Source: Pelomyxa schiedti
Lineage: Eukaryota; Evosea; Pelobiontida; Pelomyxidae
Assembly (NCBI GenBank): GCA_020536535.1
Contig: JAHLWZ010000187.1
Span: forward strand, 125,089-189,088
DNA length: 64,000 bases
Direction: 5' to 3'
Shown: positions 11,769 to 23,602 of the stretch, in pieces
Layout of the letters: every line of letters begins with the position of its first letter
Numbering within the stretch: position 1 is the stretch's first letter
Notes under the pieces: generated by a model
Seen by the model: the letters and a program-made list of their open reading frames with translations, nothing else
Told to the model about the DNA's origin: nothing
The model's database searches: none
Translations under genes and position numbers: made by a program

Positions 11769-14301
11769 ATGATCATGGACGGTGCTACGGCGACATCGAC
11801 AGCGACAGCGGCGGCCGACGCGAAACCCGGCAATGAGATCCAGACAACAACTGATACAAAGGAAACAGCACCCGAATCTACGCCCGTAGTCGCCGCGTCT
11901 GCCACAGCGATCCCGCAACAGACGACACAACAACAACAAGGTCCAGATCCTTCTTCTTCTACTACTACTTCCTCGGCGGCTGTTGTCCCACAATCTACGG
12001 CCGCCTCGGCGTCGACACCCGTTTCTACGGAGACACCGACCGCCGAGAGCGAAGTAGCGAGCGAAGAGAGCGAGGAGGGAGCGACGCCGGCCGCCGCGAC
12101 TTCGAAGCGCAAGTTTGTGCTTCCGCCATTTGCTGTGAATCCAAGTGGGTGGGGACCCGTTTTGGGCAGGGAGGCACAGAGCTCTTTGGGAGCGGTGGCT
12201 ACATTTTCACCCCTGAACCAGGGAGACAGGCTGGGAAGATCAGCCGACTGGGGTTCTACCAATAGATATCAAGGCACTCATTCCCCCCTTTTTTGGAGTG
12301 CCGTTGCACGTTGTTGTGTTACGCTCTAGGTTGAGGAACTAATGCTAATGTTTTGAACGTTGACAGGAAGGTTCCAGCAGGAGAGAGGCGTTCCCTCAGG
12401 CACAGCACCACCATCTACACAAAATTCCCTCTTCTTCAAGCAAGTAGAGGATAATGAATTCCGGCTCGTGGAAACTCCAACAAGAACTAGTGCCGCCACC
12501 AGTGGCAGATTTCAACAATACAACAACAGAAGGACAACAACACCACAGCAGCAGGGTAGGGGGAGATTTACACCTACACGTGGTGGCTACCAACAAGGTG
12601 ACTAGCAAAACTTGGTACTTCCTCATTAAAGCAACTTCCAGGTCCTCCTCGTCGCGGTGGATTCCGTGGGCCTCCATCTCCGTATCGCAAAACTGGGTTC
12701 AGGTTTGGATATGACAGAAACGCAAAGCAAATCAAGTATAGACTATTAATCATTACTTTTCTTATTAGTTTCCAGGGAATCTGCTCTCGAAGTTCAGTCC
12801 ACATGGGTGCCAAAGGAGCAAGTAGAGTTCAACATGCTTGGAAAAATGCAGGCAGATGTTCCCCCTGTGCAGGATTTGTGAGTTTACTCCTACCCTTTGT
12901 TTCACTAACAAAAACAAGGTTGACCTGTGGTCATCTATGTGCGTTCAACAGAAAGTATTCTGGTGTCTCACCAGCCAATGAACAGAACTTGGATCGATTT
13001 GAAGGAGGCTTCTCTTCGGTATCCGAATTTGCGTTTATCTTTGTCTCATGTTAACAGGTCACCACATCCGAGGATCCAGTTCTCAAGGAGCTCCATGAGA
13101 AGGGCAATGTCTTTGCAACTGACGCAATTCTCGGTATGATTATGTGTTGTCCAAGATCAGCTTACCCCTGGGATATTATTGTTACACGCGTTGGAAATAA
13201 TCTTTACTTCGATAAGAGACCAGACTCAATTCTTGGTTTCCTTACCTTTTCTTCAACAAAAAAACCTTACAGCCATCTTAGATCTGGTTACTGTGAATGA
13301 AACTTCCTCAGAGTACGTTTCCCCAGAGGATAGGGAAAGTGGGAAGCAATTATCACTTGCACGTGAGGCGACATATGTTAATCATATGTATTCTCAGCAA
13401 GTTCTTAACAGAGTGCGAGCAAACCTTTTTTTGCTTTTAGTCTTTTACACCTCATTAGGCAGATCAAGTTCAACACCCTCGTCCAAACCCATTCCCAGCA
13501 CAGCAAGGGGCCGAGCAAATTCCCGTCACATATCGCTACAGACAGTGGAATCTTGATGAAAATATACAGCTCATCGCTAGGTGCCAGGTCCACTCAACTG
13601 TGGACCGGGCTAAAGGAACAGATGGATACTGCCTGTCCACAATTTTACTGGAGACCGAACCTAAGGTCACAGAGTGGAGGTAGTTCCGTTTTTTTATTTA
13701 CTGGAGAAAAACCTCACCCTGCAAAAGGAAGAAACTAGAATCCGCACAGCGAGGTGTGGTACTCGCTACTGAACTTAGGAACAATTCATTTAGGCTGGCG
13801 AGATTCACTGCACAAGCACTTCTTGCTGGTGCCCCCGAACTCAATCTCGGGTAAAATGAAGTCCTTCACCGATTTTTGGCTTCTAACATCTTTTCCAGCT
13901 TCGTGTCGCGCACATCAAGCGTGCCGTTAGTGCATTCGATCATAAGCACACAGATGAATAAAGCCACACACTTTGCATCCCAAATGAACATTGGTCCCAA
14001 GAACATGTGGGCTATTCTCCGCAAGGTCATCGACATGTGCCTTGCACAGCCTCCCGGCAAATATGTTTTGATGAAGGATCTTAGCAAGGTATGGCTGCAA
14101 CTTCACCTACCTTGTCAAACTAAAAAAAAACAACCCCTACACAACTCTGCCAAACCTCGAACCCCACAAAACTAAACGTTACCACAGCCCATGGTTATAC
14201 TGTACCAAGTCCCAGAGACAGCAACGTTCACCACTATCGCTGCCGCGAACGCAGTCGCGTCCGCACCCACAACAACCACTACCACATCCTCTTCCAGTTA
14301 A
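11769..14301 (+). CDS. EIF3D: Translation initiation factor eIF3 subunit d
   Basis: Eleven exons, all internal phases closing: 11769-12273 (or -12252), 12367-12597, 12642-12702, 12776-12877, 12919-13018, 13058-13235, 13273-13412, 13459-13679, 13728-13850, 13899-14088, 14188-14301. The protein follows eIF3d throughout: NPSGWGP near the N-terminus, [10 protein letters not shown], a Gly/Arg-rich segment, [65 protein letters not shown], and [13 protein letters not shown] before the end. eIF3d is the eIF3 subunit that binds the mRNA cap in specialised initiation. An N-terminal Ala/Thr/Ser-rich extension of about 110 residues precedes the usual start, and the acidic C-terminal tail is replaced by Thr/Ser. 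Exon 1 needs either a GC donor at 12274 or a GT donor at 12253. Confidence 0.95.
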
Positions 14302-16086
14302 AATCCCGAACTTAAACTTCCCAGCACCTTTCCGCTCTGTTTACAGCCCCCACCACCCTTTTCGAAAGAAAAAAAAGCCTTTTTGCTTCACTGTTTTTAC
14401 AGCCTCGGAGTACGGAAACGTCGTGTTGACCCTCAGTACAAAAAAAAAATCCCCGGCAAATAGAAACATGTCCACGACCGCTTGAAGAAGTCTATAACTC
14501 AGCAAAGAGCTCCCCTCCAGCTGCAGCACCGTAGCCACCACCAAACTTAACTGAACTCAGAGAGCCACCTCCCACTCCACAACAGCGCAATGTACGACAC
14601 ACCACGGCATGTTATTTGTTGAGATGTTTCTTTTTTGTTGTTTCTTTTTTGTTGTATCTTTTTTTATGAATAAGTCTGGGAAAAACAGGCGCCAAAAAAA
14701 AAAGGAGGAAGACAACCACAGATGTGTGTTGGATTGGAGCAGACGACAATCTTGTTGGACAAGACGATATTAGCATTGTTTGTGACGTAGTGCTTACTCG
14801 GCTCGGTGTTGTGTTTGATTTTTTTTTTTTGTTCTTTGAACCTAGAACTTTTTATTTGACAGAACAACACGCAGGGGAAGTATGTAAAGATCTTGGTTCA
14901 CATCGTGAATAGAACACATCGTGATTATTTGACATAACAACACGCAGGGGAGTGCTGTTGGCGCCATTACAAAGGTGATCGAGTGCGGGGTGGGAGAGTG
15001 GATTATGGGAGGTGATTGATGATTTAGTGCAGGACCCCCGGTTGGCAGTTCATGTATCCGTTTCAAGTTCTGGAACCCTGATTTCAGTCAAATAAAAGTA
15101 GGCAAGTCGTTGTGTTAGTTGAACACCATGAAGCCTGTTTTTTCGTGGTTTTGTTGGGGTTTAATTAGTGATAAAGCATAGTAGTTTAAAAACCGTGCCA
15201 AGTAAGAACAAGGAGCCCAGTGGATACGATGTACTAACGCTTCCATGTAAATCACGCCATCTTTTATTGGAAATGATATGCTCGATATATTATGCCGGCA
15301 TCATCTACAGTTCAGTCAATTTGGAGAAGTGACTTGTCTAAGGTAAACGCTGAGAGAATACATTGAAGGTTAATGCGGAGACGATAGATTAAGTTTGGCT
15401 TCTCCAATCACTCCTGCTTTCTAGATTTCTATTGTGTTGGGCTTATTTAGATCTTTAGATTTGGTGAATTTTCAGTCTGCTTTATAACTAGTGCACTGGG
15501 AAGTGGTTTTCTTTTGCACAAAATAGAATCTCCAATCCACACACAATATATCCAATCCAAATCCAAAGGGTACCTTGTGCGAAATTGAGGGGTTAATTAA
15601 TTGGGAAGCACCACACACCTTGTTTTGTGGGTCAATGAAATGATGTAATATCTCAGGGTTAAGGAAGGGTTTACTGTAGCGTAGTGTTGGAGTGTGTGAT
15701 TGATGAGTGGGGGTCAGTTGCACCAACCACGTCCAACTCTAGCACCCACAGGTGCGTCAGTTAAACCAACAGCAAACTCTGGGGTGGTGTGGTGGTGAGA
15801 TTGTTGTTGACTGGATGGAGAATAGGAGAGGAACAGTGGCTGGTTTATTTATGGAATTAGAGTTGGCTGTACATTAATTTCACAAAAAAAACATGCTAAT
15901 AACCACAAACTTACTGTCATTACAACGTGGCTTGCTGCGAGTCAAAACGAACGCATCAGTTTATTGCTGCCGCGCGTAACGGCTGCTGTAGGTTTTTTGT
16001 TTTCTTTTTTTATTTAGTTTTCAAGTTGTTTACAAAATACTGGCGCTTTTTTTTCAGGGATTTCCCAGAGACGCAAAAAATTTCGA
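14302..16086. other. 1.8-kb stretch without a supported gene
   Basis: A+T-richer DNA with many oligo-T/A runs (for example 14819-14830 and 15997-16050). Open frames are short and lack family features or paired splice sites. It contains a spaced direct repeat of about 24 bases (14853-14876 and 14926-14949). I see no tRNA, rRNA or transposon end in it. Confidence 0.5.
14853..14950. repeat. Two spaced copies of a 24-base direct repeat
   Basis: The copies start at 14853 and 14926, with a 73-base period, and differ at one position. The 12-base core AACAACACGCAG is identical in both. The unit includes TATTTGACA-like bases followed by the core and GGGGA. It lies in the non-coding stretch downstream of eIF3d. 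Confidence 0.75.
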
Positions 16087-17226
16087 TCAGATGAAAATGT
16101 GGGCAGGGACCAGAGACGTGGGCTGATATTCTTTGTTGCATTCCAACAGGTGGTTGTGGGTCCCCCTGGCTTCAACAGCAGATGGTTCGTCTGGTCGTGC
16201 CTTCACCCTACAGAGTGTTCAGGCTGTCCGGTCATTGCCAGTCATCCCATCAGCACATGGCTGGAATCTCGTTGCACTCAACTATCCCAGATAATATGAG
16301 GTGCCATTTGTGTGGTTAGACTTGGAAACTTTCGAACGGAAAATGGAGGTGGTACCTTCAGATTGTATAGTATGTCGGTTCAGACCTCAAGGCCGTTCAT
16401 TGCAAAGCATCCATCTCCCACGACACAAATAACTGGCCTGTTGGGGAACGCCAATACAACTCCAAATTCCCCCGCGGTCATCTAACCTGCCCACCGAGTT
16501 AGAAATACAACAAACAACAGGATGATGAAAGAAAGGGTTGATAATGCACACCCATGCTTGCCCAGCCAATTTCAGCAAAGTGTTTTTGGTCACCAGTGAT
16601 CTTGAGATAATGGTACAAGTGAAGAAAGCGGCACCAGAGGGATCATAATAGCCTGGAGTTCCAAGATTGGTTTGGTGAACCGTGGCCGCACACAATTTTC
16701 AATAAACAAATGAACCTCCGTGAAGATCCTTTCTCAGGCCGCGGGGTGAAGAGGAACTGCTTCAGAGTTGTAACTCTCTTCATCTTCAAACCGAGAAAAC
16801 AGTGACAGGAACAAGATTGCACCTTTCCCGTCTGTTCAGTGTCCCATGTGATTGGTTGTGCCGTCTTTGCTCTTTGTTCACAATTATAAGCGGCAGTGTT
16901 GCAAACGAGGGAGCCTTCTTACTTGTTTCCATCTCTGAAAGACTGGCCCCGAGCACGAGGATAGTATCAGATATCGAAATTGCTTCTGACACAGCCTTCT
17001 GACATCCCAGACAGTAACATCCTGCATGCCTGAAGTTGTCTTCTGAAACAACCCTGCAAAGTCAAGTGAGATGAAGAGTGCTTTTTCTCAGGGAACAGAA
17101 ACCTTTTGACAAAAGAGTCGTGACCGTGAGGGCATGCATACTGTGCGACACATTCTATTTGAGACAGAGAGGTTCACTGACCCGGGGCGACCAGAAAACA
17201 TAGCATTAAACACTCGAGGAATAATA
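16087..17226 (-). CDS. Thiamine-diphosphate-dependent enzyme, central and C-terminal parts only
   Basis: Pieces of a ThDP enzyme (acetolactate synthase / 2-hydroxyacyl-CoA lyase superfamily) can be read in order on this strand. First is IIPRVFNAMFSGRPGSV at 17226-17181, the end of the PYR domain. Next is a central-domain piece, SDTILVLGASLSEMETS, near 17000-16920. Then come HFAEIGWASMG near 16560 and PVICVVGDGCFAMNGLEV near 16435-16385, which carries the GDG of the ThDP-Mg2+ site. Exon joins are only partly resolved, and sequence after GDG does not show a clear NN partner motif. The first about 170 residues expected of the PYR domain do not fit in the space before the ankyrin gene. It may be a truncated gene or a pseudogene; the substrate is unknown. 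Confidence 0.5.
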
Positions 17227-17432
17227 CTGCCCAGGATACCTGATTTTCTGGGGTTAAAAGTATCAGATAGAAGTGCATGCTACCAAAATCTTGAAGTCTG
17301 CTGTATTCTCCCAAGATTTCGAACATCAAGATACTCCAACGCATTAACGAGGTCGATTTTTGTGGGAGAAGAAATATAATGAGAAAAAAGGAAATACGGT
17401 ATCTCAGTGGTGGCCAGTCTATCCTTGGCAAA

Positions 17433-18547
17433 TTACATTGAACACTGCAGCTCCCGGTGCTCCTGTGTGGTAGGCAATCGAGTGTTATAGTATTCCTTGG
17501 CATTGTAATGTTCTCTCCAGGTTCCTGCGGGAAAAATTTTCTTGGGGACAAAAAAAACCCAAAAAAAGTGGGGAAAAACCATCCAGATAAGTTTCGAGGG
17601 AAAATATAGGATCCCCTTTGCCCCATATTTGACAGAACTCAGGAGGTAAGACACCGCCATACCGTGCCATTTCTTCCACCAAATTCCGTTGTTCTGTCAC
17701 AACAGCAATGACCATAGGAGTCAATACACTCTTTGGAAGCTCCAGTCCATCCTTCAGGGTTCGAGGAAGCTTCCCGGCAAGATTCGGATCAGCGCCAACA
17801 GATAGAAGCACATTCGCCAATAATCCATCCCCTTTGCGGATAGCTTCAAGCAGGCACTTGTGCCTCGACTTCGGCGGGTCCCTCCACCTCGCCGCAGGCC
17901 AGGTGCCCCAGCCTCGCGCACATGTGCAGCGCCGTGCCCTCGTGGCAGCCGTAGCGGCCGCGGGGCGCGGCGTCGGCCCGCCACCTGCCCGCGAGGCGCT
18001 CCGCGGCGGCCGCGTGGCCCCCCAGCGCCGCCTCCATCAGGGGCGTCCGCTGCATGGCCCCCGCCGCGTCGACCAGCCATCGCACGGCCTCGCAGTCCGC
18101 CGCGGCGCCCCTGCGCCTCTGCGCCCAGGCCTCCAGCACCGCGCCCATCTCCTGCACGCGGCCCAGCGCCGCGCACACGTGGACCACGCTGTAGGAGTGG
18201 GCCTCCGAGTCCCACGAGATTTCCTCCTCGTCGCCCATGGGGGTGTCCTCCAGGGCCGCGCGGAGCTCCTCCATGTGGGTGCCGGTCACGGCGGCTCTGA
18301 GGAGCTTCATCCGCAGCTTCCCGGCGCGGCTGTGGTGGGGTATGCGCTTCAGTAAACTGAGGTACAGGCGCTCTTTCGTTGCGCCTCTCTGTCCGGGGTC
18401 GTCAAGACCACCTAGAAGCCATTCCTCTCCGCTAAGAACACTCTCCACCTCCTGTTTCGCGACAGGGTTAATCGCGTCCCATCGTCGACAGTCGTTACGT
18501 GAAGGTCCACCGAGAACGAATAAACTGTCCGATTTGGCCCAGTGAAA
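17433..18547 (-). CDS. Ankyrin-repeat protein
   Basis: The first readable exon starts at an acceptor (18548) and runs without stop into very GC-rich coding DNA. It reads ankyrin-like units: HSYSVVHVCAALGRV, MQRTPLMEAALGGHAAA, EGTALHMCARLGHLA, then HKCLLEAIRKGD...LLSVGADPN and LTPMVIAVVTEQRNLVEEM. The last junction, donor near 17570 to acceptor near 17522, closes in phase and gives a C-terminus ending in QCSM with stop TAA at 17435-17433. The junction near 17880 has two phase-consistent solutions, a 58-base intron or a 19-base one; the longer matches the rest of this genome. The 5' end, including the ATG, is not resolved. Ankyrin repeats bind proteins; no other domain fixes the role. Confidence 0.65.
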
Positions 18548-18739
18548 CTGTAGGATTCACTGTCTTGGCCTGCTGGCTGGTTTGTACAAGTTGAACCCTG
18601 AAGCAACCGAATCCTGTAACCGCAACACGCGACACCTCCAAGAAGCGCTGGACTCATCGGAATCGAAGAGGTGTCGGATCTGATTCGCGATTTTTAATTG
18701 CCACAACGAAACAAAGAACTCGCGCGGCCGTCCAGGTTG

Positions 18740-21700
18740 ATGAAGGGCGAAGAAAGAGACACGGCAAGCAAAGCAAGCAAAGAAAAGCAGGAAGACAAGG
18801 GCAACGAAGCGACCACCACCGAAACTAAGGATGTACCACGCGATGACTTGTGCGAAATATGTACCAAGAGACCAGCTACATTGAAATGTGAAGAATGTGG
18901 AATGGTATGTAGGATCCAGTGCTTCTTTTTCCCTTTCTTTCTTAACAAGCAACAATTAAAAAAAAAAACAAGGCTAACACACTTTACAGCTGTGTAGTAA
19001 AGATTCAAGCAAAATACATAACGCTAAGAGGAATCGTAGCCACGTTGTTCGGAGCATCTCCCCTGTCGTTAACCCTATTTGTGAACCCTCCCCACCTTCA
19101 ACAAGTACTCTATGTTCTGTATTTTCTGTGTTCTGAGGTCTCAAAAGATTCCAGTACACTCTGTTCATTTTGTTCCAATCCCTTGTCAACTCAAGTTAGC
19201 TTGGATGTGTAGCTCCATTTATGCTAATTATTTTAATTGGAACCTTAATGAAATATTAGTGCGGACACAATGTTTGCCAGTCATGTTTCGACATCTGTGC
19301 AGCTTTTTCCATTTTGCAACGACCCACTTCACTATCAACATCAACAACCTCATCAACATCACCTGAAACCACAGTCACATGCGCAAAGTGCTTCTCAAAA
19401 ACGCATATTCCAGAAAATCTCCAGTTAAACACCACAGACTCACTAGCCATTCCCCATCAGGTCAGTGTTACATACAATTCAAAAGGGGTAACACAATTCA
19501 ATAGGGTGTGCTCCTGTGTGATGAATGCAAAGGCACAAGTGACGAAAAACCGGCAATGTGTGCTTGTGCAGTCTGTGAGTGTGTATTGTGCGACTCTTGT
19601 TGGTTGAAAGTACATTCAATCAAGATATTATGCTCTCACCAAAAAAGCCCTCTTTCACCTGTTAATGCAGGTTCCTTCCTTCATAAAAGTTTTTTTCGTT
19701 TTTCCTTACAGACAAAGGTAAATGCTCTTTCCATCCAACAATCAAGGCAACTCATTTCTGTGAAAGTGAGAACAAACTCATTTGCATGAGTTGTGTACTT
19801 CATCATGCCGGCATGGTAAACAAAGTCTCTACCTTTGTCACACTGATTTTTCAGAGACATCAACTTTCACCAGTGAATACTATTCTTGCAAACACAACTG
19901 AAAAGCTGAAAAATATTGCCACCACATCTCAGTTACATCATGATAATTTCCAAGCCTCCTCTCTTGCTGTCTCTAAAATGGTTGCCAAAATGAAGGAGGT
20001 ATGTCTATGACATTAGAAACTATCAAGTAAGCTCCTTCTTAGGATGACGCAGCCTTAAGAGCAAAACTGGGAACCTTAACCACATCCCTGCAGACATTTC
20101 TCAGCCAGCAAAAATCTAAGAAAAGCAAAGAAGGCAATTTGGCTCAATCATTTCCCCAGTTTCATGTACCCCTTTGTAAACAGTGCTCGACCTTAGAAGA
20201 GAAGTTGATTCTTGTCAGTCACTAATTACTGTCTACGAAGAATTGGCCCAAGAACTTACAAATGTGGATACTGCAAAGAGTTCTTTGAGTGCTGTACTCA
20301 GTGGGCACAACCGCTTTTTGGTAAAAAATACTATTTTTCTGTGAGAGCTAAGTACAGATTTCTTTCCCCGTCTCAGAGGCTGGAGGAGTTATTCCGCGAA
20401 TATAACTGTGCAAGTCTTGCTGGACAAAGTGATTCGTTGGGGGATGACTCACTACCCTTTTGCCAATTTATTGAACATGTCCAGTCTTTGTGCCAAGGTT
20501 GTTTTTCTCAGAGATTTAACCTAACGCTATGCACCCAGAGATTTCGCCCAGTCCACCTCCCTCGCAAAATATCAATTCTCCAACGTCTTTTGATGGCCAA
20601 GGTAAAAGTTCTTATTACTCCTCTCTATGAGCATTGTAACTCATTAAAAGACAGGAGTCAGTGTTTCCTCTTCCTGTATTCTGGAGGCCCCAACCCCCCC
20701 AACACCCACACCTTCACCTCCTCCTCTTGCGCGACCATCACACACAAAAAAAACTAAGCGAAAAAGAAAGAGCATTCCTAAACCCAAACCACAGGCACCT
20801 GTAAGTAATCATAACCAATCTCCATCTTCCCAATCGATACAACTCATCACCCAGGCTCCATCCCCTCCATCCCCACCTCCAAAATCGCCAACACTGATTT
20901 CTGGTAATACCACTTCACGAGAAAGCCCTTGGCAAACAACAATTCACTTGAGTAGTTCTACTTCAAGACATAATTTTGTTCAAGCTGGTGTGGGCCCATA
21001 GCTTATTTTATTTTTCTAACACATCGTAGGGCACAGAATTCTTGCATGGGGTAATAATAGCAATAAACAACTGGGAGTGGGGAATACAGCAACACATATG
21101 ACATCACCCCAAGAAACTTCTCTCCTGGTGGGGAAGACTGTAAAAAGCATTGCTTGTGGCTTGTCACATACGATTGCCCTCCTAGGTCCTCCCCACAGAA
21201 AAAAAAATCGAACTAACCCTCATCACAGAAGGAGGTGGACTCCTATCATGGGGCTGCAATCAACATGGGCAACTTGGTGTAGGAGACTTTCGTGACCGAG
21301 ATATACCCGTCAGTGGTAACTCTTTCCTTTTAGCTTCCCAGAACTGACCCACACAGTATCTTTCACACACTTGGAGTGCAATGTAACAGAAGTATCTTGT
21401 GGCAAGTATCACACACTTGCCTTGATGGGTACTTAGATGCAGTCCTAGCCCCTCTAACCTGTTTAAAGGAAATGGGGATGTTTACTCCTGGGGGCACAAT
21501 AAATGTGGACAACTTGGACTCTCCAACACCCTTAACATGAACTTTCCTCAAATCGTGCAATGCTCATCCACAAATTTCTCCTCGATTTCATGTGGTGCCT
21601 TTTTTTCTGTGGCCATCTCTTGTATTTTTTTGCCTCTTTCCTGCTTTTTCTCAACAATCGTAGCCACTGGAGACCTCTATAGTTGGGGTGACAATTCTAC

Positions 21701-22344
21701 AGGCCAACTTGGCATTGGAAGTAAATATAAGAAGTCGGTGCCCCAGTTGGTTGCAGCCCTCCAAGGAAAACATGTAACAGATGTTACCTGTGGAGGCTGG
21801 CACACCATTGCTCAACTTGGTGAGTGAATTCCTACTGCGATCCTACTTCTCATATTAACTACTATTTCCCAGAATCTGGTGAAGTTTTCCTGTGGGGGGC
21901 CATCTGGGATGCCAGTACCACCGATAAAGAAAAAGCCCTGCACAACATATTCCCGCAGCCTGTTCCGTTCCTTACCGGCAAACAGGTAGTGACCATTTGT
22001 TGTGGGGGACGCCATACAATTGCTGTTCTCGGTACTCTCCCTCTATTCTTCCAAACTACTTACTCATGTTTCAACTAGACTCCGGAGAGTTCCTTTCGTG
22101 GGGCTGCAACAATTGTGGGCAGCTTGGCTGTGGCTCGTCCCCCAAAGCAAGCCAACCACTCAAAATAAGCCACATGAACGGGAGGCATGCCGTTGCAGTA
22201 TCCTGCGGAGCCTCTCACACAACGGTGCTCCTTGATACAGGGGAGGTCATTGGTTGGGGCAAATGGGCCAAAGGCACACCCACCGTGGGATTGGACAAAC
22301 CATTCCAGTTTGGCCCACAGCACTTCGCCAATCAACTTTGGTGA
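18740..22344 (+). CDS. TRIM-like (B-box/RING/coiled-coil) protein fused to RCC1 repeats
   Basis: ATG at 18740. Resolved exons with closed phases: 18740-18904, 18990-19118, 19260-19460, 19505-19670, 19712-19815, 19855-19998, 20043-20165, 20219-20320, 20377-20497, 20539-20601; later exons run to a TGA at 22342-22344. The N-terminal part has a B-box-like cluster (CEICTKRPATLKCEECG then LCSKDSSKIH), a RING-like piece (CGHNVCQSCF), and two further B-box-type Cys/His clusters (LLCDECKG..., KCSFHPTIKATHFCE). A long helical coiled-coil-like region follows, then a Ser/Pro linker. From about 21030 there are RCC1 blades: ILAWGNNSNKQLGVG, WGHNKCGQLGLS, LYSWGDNSTGQLGIG, FLSWGCNNCGQLGCG, most followed by CG..HT.. 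strands. No stop, promoter-like gap or ATG separates the halves. A propeller on a TRIM-like base suggests a ubiquitin-ligase-type scaffold. Confidence 0.75.
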
Positions 22345-22389
22345 GGGGAAACCCCACAAATCACTTTGACATAAATAACAAAAAAAAAT

Positions 22390-23309
22390 TCAGTGCGACT
22401 TCTTTGCCCTTTCTGAAGCTTTTGGCCTTTTCATAAGAGTGATTGGTACGCCAAATGCGGTGATGGTTTCCACTACCTCAAATCCAGCCCTTTTGTAGAA
22501 CGTAAGGTTCTTTAGGTTGCTACTTTCCTTCATTTTGTATTGAGTGAGATAGGAATTGGGGAAGTAGGATTGAAATACCAGATAACAGGGTAAGTTTTGG
22601 GAATCGGCAGTGTCCAGCTCCGGCTGGATAACTAGGGAACCCAAACCCCCGTTTCTCATTGACGGGTCGACGGCAATGGCAATCAGTTTCATGTATTTGG
22701 TACCCTTTCCCATTATTCTGGCTTCACAATCACCAGCGCGGGAAAAGCAAGATAGGACTCTCAGGAGAATTAGAAGCCCTTTCATTCCTATTCAGTATGT
22801 GGTACACTTAGAACTTTAATTCCGGAGAAAAGGTTAACCTATGTTCCACCATGCCAGAAAAGCCATTGTTATCAAAGACCATATCTCTTGAAAAAGGTTG
22901 AAGTGGGAAGTCGCCCTGTTCTGCATCAGAATGTACCAAAAGATGTGAGGAACCATATGGTTGCTGCTTTGGTATCACCCATTGCAGGCATTTCTCTAGA
23001 AAAACATCTTCTTACCATCTGCACATACATTACGAATTTAAAATCGAGGGAAAAAAGCTGTACAGTCTTTCTCCCAGTGAGCCAAGACGGGAAGTAGGAT
23101 GTGAAAAAGCACCATAAGAATAGCCTTCTCACACTGGTATCAGGTATCAATGCACCGACAAAAGGGTCATCCATAAACCCTCGTGACATGGTAACTGCAA
23201 CATCATTTTGGAAGCCAAATCCCATAATCCCGGTGGTGCAGTAGTCTCTCATGGTGTTGCGGGGCTCCCCTCTACTAACAGTTTCTGTCGACGTGGAGGC
23301 CTCGCTCAT
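22390..23309 (-). CDS. GNAT-family N-acetyltransferase
   Basis: The ATG at 23309-23307 begins MSEASTSTETVS. The N-terminal exon carries MSRGFMDDPFVGALIPD, the usual opening of this GNAT subgroup, and a later KAATIWFLTSF strand. A 51-base intron from about 22933 joins it to the last exons. These contain KYMKLIAIAVDPSMRNGGLG, the acetyl-CoA pyrophosphate-binding strand-loop (V-x-P-x-x-R-x-x-G-x-G), then CYLVFQ and NLTFYKRAGFEVVE, the family's second strand and N-x(3)-F-Y-x-x-x-G-F motif. The R-N-G-G-L-G loop keeps the glycines needed for CoA binding. The exon structure between 23130 and 22790 is only partly certain. The acceptor substrate is unknown. Confidence 0.8.
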
Positions 23310-23602
23310 TTCCTCAGCTGTTTTAAGGTTCCCTTACTTTTTGTCAACGTAGGTTTTTTTTTGTGCTGGCTAGGCGGCAAACACAACGGTCGAAATTCCT
23401 TCCGTTTTCAATTTCTGCACTTGCTTTTTGGACAGGAGGTCAAGCCTTAAGCAGGCCTGTCACTTGAAAGTGGGATCCCCCTTTCTCACAGTACATTCTA
23501 CCCTTAAAAGGTTTGCGTTATTTTTCTTTCTTCGATCAAAGATCAGAAAACGAAAACAAAAAGTCCAACGAAACCTTGCTGCCCTTTGGGTGGGCGCTTC
23601 TC

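Noticed and set aside
17280-17435. An F-box-like reading after the ankyrin protein's stop (IDLVNALEYLDVRNLGRI...)
   Set aside because: It follows an in-frame TAA, has no start, and the resemblance is short; the space is better explained as 3' UTR or ThDP-gene 5' region.
17870-17900. A possible 19-base micro-intron in the ankyrin gene
   Set aside because: A 58-base intron (donor in the CTGCACAT|GTGCG context, acceptor before GCACAAG) also closes in phase and fits the genome's usual intron size.
22926-22945. A 16-base micro-intron in the GNAT gene
   Set aside because: A 51-base intron from the same donor also closes the frame and fits the family better.
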